A DNA stretch of 5,437 nucleotides from Malacoplasma sp. Lineage in GTDB: Bacteria > Bacillota_I > Bacilli_A > Mycoplasmatales > Mycoplasmoidaceae. A program made the position numbers and the translations under genes. Position 1 is the stretch's first letter. Every line of letters begins with the position of its first letter. Below are positions 1 to 5,437 of this stretch, in pieces. The notes beneath the pieces were generated by a model. It ran no database searches. It saw only the letters and a list, made by a program, of their open reading frames with translations, and was not told where the DNA came from. The stretch lies in NCBI GenBank assembly GCA_029258015.1, contig JARHZT010000042.1, positions 1-5,437 of the forward strand. Direction: 5' to 3'.

Positions 1-1
1 C

Positions 2-520
2 TTTTATGCTTCATTAGGGTATGAAACATTCAATACTGATAAATGAGTTCATAAAATATACCTTAAAAATAATGAAGGTTACAAACTTATTTTGAAGTTA
101 TTCGGTAAAAAGTATGTAAATGATAAAGAAGTTGATAGAAAACAACTAAAAGAATTAATTTTGAGTAATAAAAATGCAAAATACCTATTAGAAAAGAATA
201 TTAACCAATTAATATACAAAAGAATCAAAAGTTTATCCATAACTGGCAAAAAAATCTTTGTTGAATTAGGGATTTTCTTGTTTCATCCCCAATTTTTTGG
301 TGATTTATTCTCAAAAATCATAGTGATAGATGGTAAAAACAAAGAAAAAAATAATGATTTTAGAAAATTTTCTAGCATTGAAAAGTTTTCAACAAAAAGT
401 GTGGGAAACTCAAATATTGCTGGAAATTCAGGTGTTTTTTATTGTGATTTCCTTGTTGAAAACACGTCAGATATTGAAACTTTGAAAAAAAATTTAATTC
501 AAATCTTACTAATTTTATAG
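2..520 (+). CDS. coaE: Dephospho-CoA kinase, 3' part (5' end outside window)
   Basis: CoaE phosphorylates the 3'-hydroxyl of dephospho-CoA with ATP, the last step of coenzyme A synthesis in the cytosol. The reading frame is open from the left edge (172 codons visible) and ends in TAG at 518-520; TGA at 44-46 is read as Trp. The visible part matches the family after its P-loop: LGYETFNTDKW (usually LGaxvidaD), then LILKLFGKKYVNDKEVDRKQL (FG...DR.xL), and near the C-terminus FYCDFLVENTSDIETLKKN (usual ADyvIdNxgs.e.L). The ATP-binding P-loop lies outside the window. Two places are weak: the usual PLLfE stretch reads VELGIFLFHP, and the lid region around residues 110-140 lacks the usual Q.xRl..R pattern. 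The location upstream of dnaB-dnaI agrees with a common Firmicute order. I am fairly sure of the family and less sure that the enzyme is typical. Confidence 0.8.
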
Positions 521-534
521 TTTTTAAATACAAT

Positions 535-556
535 ATTTACAAAGGGTAAATCTTTT
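535..556 (+). terminator. Possible weak terminator after coaE
   Basis: A perfect 6-bp stem, ATTTAC (535-540) with GTAAAT (546-551), closes a 5-base loop and is followed by CTTTT. It starts 14 bases after the coaE stop codon, where a terminator would be expected. The stem is almost all A/T and the T run is short, so it may be chance in such AT-rich DNA. Confidence 0.3.
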
Positions 557-778
557 AATTTAATCATTGTGTGTATAGCATTGTCTATGAAGTATATAGT
601 GTCATCTATATATATCTGGCATTGTCTGTATGTGTATGTATTACACTGCTATATTCACTGTGATCTGTTAGAAGAGTATTTAAATTTGTTTTATATATAT
701 TTGGTGTCATAGACATTAATTTGTTACACGACATTGGATAGGCATATTTAAATTGTTAATTTTTGTTTTTAATAATTT

Positions 779-784
779 GAGAGG
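779..784 (+). promoter_or_regulatory. Ribosome binding site that fixes the dnaB start
   Basis: GAGAGG lies 10 bases ahead of ATG 795. The frame is open further upstream to a TTG at 753, but that codon has no Shine-Dalgarno sequence, and the extra 14 residues would be encoded through this site. ATG 795 is therefore preferred. Confidence 0.65.
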
Positions 785-794
785 TGTCTATCAT

Positions 795-2057
795 ATGTCT
801 TTTTCTTTTAATAGTGAATATAAATATATATATAAAGCCGATTTCAATCCAAATATTTCATTTGTATCTAAAGTGTATACACCATTAATCACTAAAGATG
901 CATACTGCTTATATTCAGTTATGTGTGAAGAACACAAAAATATAAGTAGAATGAGATCTTTCAAAAATATAATTCGTGAAATTGCTAACAGCTTAGATTT
1001 AAGTTTTGAAAATTTAGAAGAAGCTAAAAATAGACTAGAAGCTTTTGGATTATTAAAGACATATAAATCTGAAGATGATGGACAAATGTATTTCGAATTA
1101 TTCGAACCATTAAATTTTGATGATTTTTCAAAAAACGCTTCTTTATTAAAAAATTTAGAAGATAGAGTTGGTAAAAATACAATTTCTAAACTTTTTAGTG
1201 AATATGGAGTAATGGAAATTCCAGATAAATTAATAGATGTAACTGTTAACAAAGAAGCTTTTTTAAATAAATTAAACTTTAAAGAAACTTCAAACTTTAA
1301 CTTTGAAGAACTATATGCGAAAATAACTAAAACAAGTAAATTCCCAGTGAATTTTTCTGATGATGTTATTAAAGAAATGGATAACTACTTCACTAACTAC
1401 AATTTATCTATGGCTGAAATCGAAAAATGTGTTTACTCATCAATAGTTAAAAATAATAATGAATTTGAAGTTTGTCCTATCTTAATTTCAAAAGAATTAA
1501 ATGATTTATCAAGTAAAGATTTTGAATCATTAGATCAAATGGTTACTTTAAATCATAATAAAAAAATATTTATTGAAAAATCTTCTGCTGAAGATTTAGC
1601 AAATGCGTTTAATAACTATAAAAACTTTAATAGTGAACAATTTTATTCATCATTAACTTCAGATTCTATTACTGAACATGTAGCTAACATTTTTGATGTT
1701 TTAAGAAAAAAATTCTCATTAAATGATGCTTTTATAAACTTAATGGTTGATTATTCTATTAGAAAAACTCATGGTGAATTAAACGAGAAATATTTAACTA
1801 AAATGGCTAAATCATTTAGATTAGAAAATGTTGAATCTCTTCAAGATGCTTATAATTTCTTAATGAATTGAGATTCAAAATCAAATAATTCAACTAACAA
1901 CAAAAGAAGTTATGTTAAAAAATCTGAAACTGTAAAAAATAATATCCAAGAACCAATAAAATTTGATAATGTAATTGAGTCTAACACTTACATTTCTACT
2001 GTTTGTGAAGATGATGAAACTATAGATTTATCTTTTATTAAAGAAATGGGTAATTAA
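795..2057 (+). CDS. dnaB: Bacillus-type DnaB, replication initiation and helicase-loading protein (DnaB/DnaD family)
   Basis: This is the low-GC Gram-positive DnaB, a primosome protein that works with DnaI to load the replicative helicase onto DNA; it is not the DnaB helicase itself. The protein has 420 residues (B. subtilis about 470). The N-terminal part, residues about 15-115, contains FVSKVYTPLITKDAYCLYSV, which fits the family's opening winged-helix domain (F...Y.PLIg..A..LYs.L). Residues about 285-360 form a helical DnaD-like domain, with ITEHVANIFDVLRKKFSL and then LNEKYLTKMAKSF. Trp359 is encoded by TGA (1869-1871) at the end of that domain. A polar, Asn/Lys/Ser-rich tail of about 60 residues follows and ends in an acidic stretch. 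Stop TAA is 2055-2057, and dnaI begins one base later. Identification rests on the N-terminal motif, the DnaD-like helices and the adjacent dnaI. No membrane segment is seen. Confidence 0.85.
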
Positions 2058-2058
2058 T

Positions 2059-2997
2059 ATGAAAAATGAGCAGTTTTTGAAAATTATGGATTTTTTGGGA
2101 ATAAGCGAAAAAATAGAATTGTCTGATGAAGAAATAGACAATATAAGGAAACATCATTTTTTTAAAGATCTAGAATTATCAGAAAAAGATGTTTTAAGAA
2201 ACCATGCATATTTACAAAAAATTATTTATGACAATGAAAAATGTTCATCTAATCCTGTAGAAATATGTCCCTTAGATAATTTGCATTTATTTGTAACTAA
2301 AGAAAAAGGAAGAATATATTTTTATAATGATTACTGTCCTAAAAAGGCAGAAGAAATAAAAGAAAATAAGTATAAAGAACTAATTGCATATAATTACTAT
2401 CAAAAGTCAAAAGATAGTAATAATGTAATAGAAGATTCATTTATACAAGACATAATGCAGAATAGAAGAAAAAGTGGAAAAGCTAAAGCAATTAACTACT
2501 TTTTATCTTTAATGAAGAATAATACAACTAAAGGCATATATTTATATGGTGAACCTGGAGTTGGGAAAACATATCTATTATTAGCTATGTCAAATTCTGC
2601 AGCAAAATACTTTAAAAAGACTACAGCAATTGTGTATTTTCCAGACTTATTAGATAAATCTAGTAAGATGTTTCACAACGATTCGAAGGCACAAGTTGAA
2701 GAATTATATGATAAATTAAGAAATGTTGATATATTATTTTTGGATGATATAGGATCAGAATTTGCTTATGAATGATTCTATTCAAATTGTTTATTAAACA
2801 TTTTGAATTATAGGTATTCTATGGAGAAACCGACTTATTTTAGTTCAAATTTCACTCCAGAAGAATATGGTAAGAAAATAGAATCAAGATTAAAAAAATC
2901 AGATGCAAAAATTATATCATCAAGAATTATGAGAAGAATTAATGAAATTATAGACAATAAAGTTTGTTTGATAACGAAAGGAGAGGCCAATGATTAA
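2059..2997 (+). CDS. dnaI: Primosomal protein DnaI, AAA+ helicase loader
   Basis: DnaI is the ATP-dependent loader that places the replicative helicase on single-stranded DNA with DnaB and DnaD. The protein has 312 residues, matching the family (B. subtilis 311). Visible parts are an N-terminal region with likely zinc ligands C62, C70, H76 and C93 (the last two cysteines each followed by Pro); a Walker A motif GEPGVGKT at 164-171; a Walker B motif LDDIGSE at 228-234; a sensor I Asn in YFSSNF at N264; and arginines in SRIMRRI at 288-294 that fit the arginine finger and sensor II. Trp239, just after Walker B, is encoded by TGA (2773-2775), so under the standard code the gene would seem broken between Walker B and sensor I. 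No good Shine-Dalgarno sequence precedes ATG 2059; the start is one base past the dnaB stop, so translation is probably coupled. Its last 8 bases overlap argS. Confidence 0.93.
2977..2983 (+). promoter_or_regulatory. Strong ribosome binding site of argS inside dnaI
   Basis: AAAGGAG lies 6 bases ahead of ATG 2990, within the last codons of dnaI. It is the strongest Shine-Dalgarno match in the window. It fixes the argS start even though the two genes overlap by 8 bases (ATGATTAA, 2990-2997). Confidence 0.8.
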
Positions 2998-4660
2998 AGA
3001 GACAATAATTGCTTATGTTCAAAAAGCAATTAAAGAAATACTGTTATCAGATTACAATATCGAAATTCAAAATTTTATAGTAGAGAAAAATAAAGATATT
3101 ATTAATGGAGACTTTTATTCTAATGTAGCTATGGCAACAGCTAAAAGAATAGGTAGAATTCCATTAGATTTGGCAACCAAGTTATCAAACAAAATAATGG
3201 AAAAAACAGAGAATAAATTTAAAAAAATAGAAGCTGTTAAACCAGGTTATATTAATTTCTATCTATCAGATCAATACAAAAAAGAGTTATTACATTATGT
3301 GTATAACCAAAAAGAAGATTATGGTCAATTTGATCAAAAAGATATCTTTTATAATATTGAATTTGTAAGTGCAAACCCTACAGGATATCTTCATATAGGA
3401 CATGCAAGAAATGCTGCATTAGGTATGACATTAGCAAATATTTGAAAAAAATATGGAATTACAGTTCAAAAAGAATATTACATAAATGATGCTGGTAACC
3501 AAATAAATATATTAGGGATATCAACGTTTTTAAGATATTTAGAACTTTTTGGTAGAGAAGTTAGTTTTGATGGTGATTACTATTTAGGAAAAGAAATAAT
3601 AGATATTGCCCAAGAAATTAAAGATTTTCATAATGATGATTTCTTAGAAATTAAATATAGTGATAATGCTATATTAGATGACAGTGTTTATACCTTCTTT
3701 AAAAATTTTGCATTAAATAAAATGTTAAGTTTTATCAAAGAAGACTTAGAACATTTAGGTATTGAATTTGATATATATTCTTCTGAAAAAGAATTGTATA
3801 AAGATGATGCAATTCCACAAACATTAAAGAAATTAGAAAAATATACATATATAAATGAAAATGCCACTTGATTAAAAACTACTGAATTTAATGATGATAA
3901 AGACAGAGTTTTAATTAAAAGTAATGGAGATTTCACATACTTTTTACCTGACATTGCATATCATTATCAAAAAATTACAAGAAATCCTAATACCAACACC
4001 ATATTTAACATATGGGGTGCAGATCATAAAAGTTATGTAGACAGAATGAGTATTGCACTTCAGTGTTTAGGATTTAAAAAAGACATTATGCATGTAATTA
4101 TTATGCAAATGGTTAGACTAACTAAAAATGGTGAAGAATATAAAATGTCTAAAAGAAGTGGTAATTCGCTAACTATTAAAGATCTTTTAAATGCCATTGG
4201 TAAAGATAGTTCAAGATGAGCATTAGTTTCTCAAACATCAGCTACACAAATAGAAATAGATGTTGATAAATTCTCAAGTCAAACACATGATAATAACTTA
4301 TATTATGTACTTTATGCTTATGCTAGAATTTGTCAAATCATAAATAAATCACGTATCAATATCGATAAAGAAGTGAATTCAGATTTATTAACTACATTAA
4401 AAGAACAAGAACTAATTAATTTAATAGCATATTACCCATGTACTATTGAAACTATTTCAAATTCATATGAAGTTAATAAAATTGTTAACTACTTACATTT
4501 ACTATCCCAAGTTTTTCATGCTTATTATAATGAAACAAAGATTCTTGATAAGTCAGATCAAGTACTTTTAAAACAAAGAATCTTATTACTTCATTCTCTT
4601 AAAAATACCCTAGCATCAGGTTTAGGTTTATTAAACATAACGCCTGAAGAAAAAATTTAA
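2990..4660 (+). CDS. argS: Arginyl-tRNA synthetase (class I)
   Basis: ArgS joins arginine to its tRNA using ATP in the cytosol. The protein has 556 residues, the normal length. In order it shows the ArgS-specific N-terminal domain (about 1-90, with GDFYSNVAMATAKRI); the catalytic core opening with EFVSANPTGYLHIGHARNA, where HIGH is 135-138; an INDAGNQIN motif; GADHKSYVDRM; and KMSKR at 385-389. The C-terminal anticodon-binding (DALR) domain starts near YYVLYAYARI (438-447) and ends with LGLLNITPEEKI, close to the usual LGI..PE.M ending, so the gene is complete. Trp152, Trp294 and Trp410 are TGA codons, while the Trp in the NIWGADH stretch is TGG, so both codons are used. The start has a strong ribosome binding site and overlaps dnaI. 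No clear terminator follows the stop; the next promoter begins about 20 bases later. Confidence 0.97.
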
Positions 4661-4679
4661 TTTTATTTATTCATTCAAA

Positions 4680-4708
4680 TTGTTTTCTTAATATTTTTTT
4701 AGTATAAT
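4680..4708 (+). promoter_or_regulatory. Promoter for the structured leader and ZIP gene
   Basis: TTGTTT (4680-4685) as -35 and a perfect TATAAT (4703-4708) as -10 are 17 bases apart, the ideal spacing. Transcription would start near 4715, about 5 bases before the first pairing arm of the folded leader. This is the best promoter in the window. Confidence 0.75.
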
Positions 4709-4719
4709 ATAAGTGTAAG

Positions 4720-4831
4720 TATCTTTTTGAATATGGTGAAATTCCATTCTAGTAATTCTAGTTCTCGTAGTTCTTAATTGAATCCAACAGAACATAGTAG
4801 CTATCAGTAAAAGTCTATGATAAGAAAGATA
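4720..4831 (+). promoter_or_regulatory. Candidate variant FMN-type (RFN) riboswitch aptamer
   Basis: The 112-base stretch is closed by TATCTTT (4720-4726) pairing with AAAGATA (4825-4831), like RFN helix P1. Six bases after the 5' arm is GGTGAAATTCC (4735-4745) in hairpin ATGG/CCAT, the hallmark RFN P2 element at the family spacing. A CTAG/CTAG hairpin (4749-4752 with 4758-4761), the junction AGTTCTCG (4760-4767), a stem GTTCT/AGAAC (4770-4774 with 4789-4793), and CAGTAAAAGTCT (4805-4816) then AGAAAGAT (4823-4830) follow in RFN order. The total length equals that of the Fusobacterium FMN aptamer as I remember it. The P5 and P6 regions diverge: ATAG/CTAT (4794-4804) and TATCA/TGATA (4802-4822) overlap and cannot both form. 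The family call is by eye. Ligand and regulation are unknown, and the bases expected to contact FMN appear changed. Confidence 0.6.
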
Positions 4832-4845
4832 AAAAAAAGTTACAT

Positions 4846-4871
4846 TAACCTAATCGTTATAGCTTAGGTTA
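4846..4871 (+). promoter_or_regulatory. Leader hairpin ahead of the terminator
   Basis: TAACCTAA (4846-4853) pairs perfectly with TTAGGTTA (4864-4871) around a 10-base loop. No T run follows directly, so it is not itself a terminator. Its 3' arm CTTAGG (4863-4868) can also pair with CCCTAG or CCTAG (4891-4896) of the terminator, so it could act in a terminator/antiterminator switch. The outer flanks AAAGATA (4825-4831) and TATCTTT (4876-4882) are also complementary. Confidence 0.55.
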
Positions 4872-4889
4872 CATATATCTTTTTATTAC

Positions 4890-4917
4890 TCCCTAGTCGT
4901 AATGCTAGGGATTTTTT
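4890..4917 (+). terminator. Intrinsic terminator in the ZIP gene leader
   Basis: TCCCTAG (4890-4896) pairs with CTAGGGA (4905-4911) around the 8-base loop TCGTAATG, followed directly by six T (4912-4917). It lies between the folded leader and the ZIP start codon, which suggests attenuation: transcripts either end here as a leader of about 200 bases or continue into the gene. Confidence 0.8.
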
Positions 4918-4945
4918 ATTCAAAAAAATGCTCATTTTTAAAAAT

Positions 4946-4972
4946 CTTATTTATAATTTTTATAAATAAGGA
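4946..4972 (+). promoter_or_regulatory. Palindrome covering part of the ZIP gene ribosome binding site
   Basis: CTTATTTATA (4946-4955) and TATAAATAAG (4961-4970) form a perfect 10-bp inverted repeat around ATTTT. The last AAG of the 3' arm belongs to the Shine-Dalgarno AAGGA (4968-4972), which is 7 bases ahead of ATG 4980. As RNA the hairpin would hide part of the binding site. As DNA it could be a repressor operator, since its centre contains a second perfect TATAAT (4952-4957), though only a poor -35 (TGCTCA, 4929-4934) lies 17 bases upstream. Confidence 0.5.
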
Positions 4973-4979
4973 CTAACTT

Positions 4980-5437
4980 ATGAATTTATTATTACAAAAT
5001 CTATCTATTATTTCGTTAATAGTTATGGGTATTCCCATGCTTTTGTTTTTAATATTAGTATTCTCAAAGAAAAAAATATCTGAGAATACTAATATATATT
5101 TATATGCATTTAGTACTGGAATGCTAGTTGTTTTAGCTACTTTTGGATTGATGGGAGAAAGTTTGCATGAATTGGAAGGATTTTTTAAGAAAAATCCTAA
5201 CATGACTCATACAAATGAGATCTTAACTGAAATAGGAATTATTGGTGGTGGAGCTGTTTTAGGTTTGATATTAGCAGTTTGTTTAAAAACAGTAGTGTTT
5301 AAGATACAAAAAACTAAAACATTTTCTCATGATGGACATAGTGATTCTAAATGTTGTGTAGTAAATATTGAAGAACTTATCCATAAAAATGGAAAGATTG
5401 CATCAATTTTTATAATATCTACCCATAAATTTATTGA
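4980..5437 (+). CDS. ZIP-family metal-ion transporter, 5' part (runs off window)
   Basis: ZIP proteins are membrane carriers that move zinc, iron, manganese or related divalent metals into the cytoplasm. The 152 visible residues include a hydrophobic segment at about 7-28, a second at about 39-58 followed by GESLHELE (59-66), which fits the usual H..PE-type end of ZIP segment 2, a third at about 84-106, a polar loop with HDGHSD (117-122) and CC (125-126) as in the metal-rich ZIP variable loop, and the start of a fourth segment ending STHKFI plus GA of the next codon. That fits the ZIP segment 4 signature H.x.D/E-G if the next residue is Asp. The start has AAGGA 7 bases upstream. The metal cannot be told from sequence. 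The gene lies behind its own promoter, folded leader and terminator, separate from the argS operon. The 3' end is not in the window. Confidence 0.8.
   Translation, partial: MNLLLQNLSIISLIVMGIPMLLFLILVFSKKKISENTNIYLYAFSTGMLVVLATFGLMGESLHELEGFFKKNPNMTHTNEILTEIGIIGGGAVLGLILAVCLKTVVFKIQKTKTFSHDGHSDSKCCVVNIEELIHKNGKIASIFIISTHKFI

Larger units (their letters stand above)
521..794. other. Non-coding gap between coaE and dnaB with short inverted repeats
   Basis: No convincing gene is seen on either strand. Composition differs from the flanks: it is rich in alternating TG/TA steps (for example 610-645). TGTCTATGA at 582-590 has its exact inverse TCATAGACA at 707-715, and TGTCTAT recurs at 785-791, between the dnaB ribosome binding site and its ATG. 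TATAGCA (574-580) and TGCTATA (647-653) are a further inverse pair. The gap should contain the promoter of the dnaB-dnaI-argS set; TTGTTA at 721-726 with CATATT at 743-748 is the best pair I can find and is weak. The gap occupies the place where nrdR often sits in Firmicutes, but I see no nrdR remnant. Confidence 0.5.

Noticed and set aside
595..655. NrdR-box-like sequences (TATAGTGT, ACACTGCTATAT)
   Set aside because: Only half-matches are present, with no paired boxes at a consistent spacing, no ribonucleotide reductase gene downstream, and an AT-rich background where such matches are common.
587..712. Possible 41-residue small protein in the coaE-dnaB gap
   Set aside because: It has no ribosome binding site, repetitive Tyr/Val/Leu/His composition and no recognisable motif; it overlaps the inverted repeats.
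753..794. Upstream TTG start for dnaB adding 14 residues
   Set aside because: It has no ribosome binding site, and the stretch contains the Shine-Dalgarno sequence for ATG 795.
791..1252. Antisense open frame opposite dnaB
   Set aside because: It is a shadow of the conserved dnaB N-terminal coding region. The same applies to the antisense frames at 3688-3954 (in argS) and 4973-5203 (in the ZIP gene).
1869..1871. Apparent premature stops (TGA) in coaE, dnaB, dnaI and argS suggesting pseudogenes or frameshifts
   Set aside because: Each frame continues past TGA with clear family sequence (for example dnaI sensor I and the argS catalytic core), so TGA is Trp and the genes are intact.
2803..2997. 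Separate 64-residue protein with a TTG start
   Set aside because: It is the in-frame C-terminal part of dnaI with sensor I and the arginine finger region.
4373..4660. Separate small gene with a GTG start
   Set aside because: It is the in-frame C-terminal anticodon-binding domain of argS, after the last TGA Trp codon.
4735..4775. Cobalamin riboswitch, because GGTGAAATTCC also resembles a B12-box neighbourhood
   Set aside because: The spacing to the closing stem, the CAGTAAAAGTCT element and the total length fit RFN much better, and cobalamin use is not expected in mollicutes.

Overview
The window is AT-rich DNA from a mollicute (Mycoplasma/Spiroplasma/Mesoplasma-type bacterium) that reads TGA as tryptophan. 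Three genes contain in-frame TGA codons at places where the protein family continues without a break: coaE at 44-46; dnaB at 1869-1871; dnaI at 2773-2775; and argS at 3443-3445, 3869-3871 and 4217-4219. Read with the standard code, these look like fragmented ORFs. Read with genetic code 4, each is one intact gene. I cannot name the genus.

Layout, all on the + strand. (1) Positions 2-520 hold the 3' part of coaE (dephospho-CoA kinase), cut by the left edge. (2) Positions 521-794 are a 274-base non-coding gap rich in short inverted repeats. (3) Positions 795-2057, 2059-2997 and 2990-4660 are a compact set: Bacillus-type dnaB (primosome loader), dnaI (helicase loader) and argS (arginyl-tRNA synthetase). 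The genes are 1 base apart or overlap by 8 bases, so they are probably one operon. In Firmicutes coaE, nrdR, dnaB and dnaI commonly lie close together; here no nrdR lies between coaE and dnaB. (4) Positions 4661-4979 are a 319-base regulatory region: a good promoter, a folded leader resembling an FMN (RFN) riboswitch, two related hairpins of which the second is an intrinsic terminator, then a palindrome that reaches into the ribosome binding site. (5) From 4980 to the right edge is the 5' part of a ZIP-family metal-ion transporter gene.

The replication genes work together: DnaB with DnaI loads the replicative helicase at origins and restarted forks. argS and coaE are housekeeping genes.

The most interesting part is 4715-4979. 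The leader keeps FMN-riboswitch landmarks in the right order and spacing, but by hand alignment it has changed the bases that contact FMN in the known structure, and it sits ahead of a metal transporter rather than a riboflavin gene. It is a candidate variant riboswitch with a different ligand. Homology to the RFN family and the change of ligand are inferences from reading by eye, not computed.
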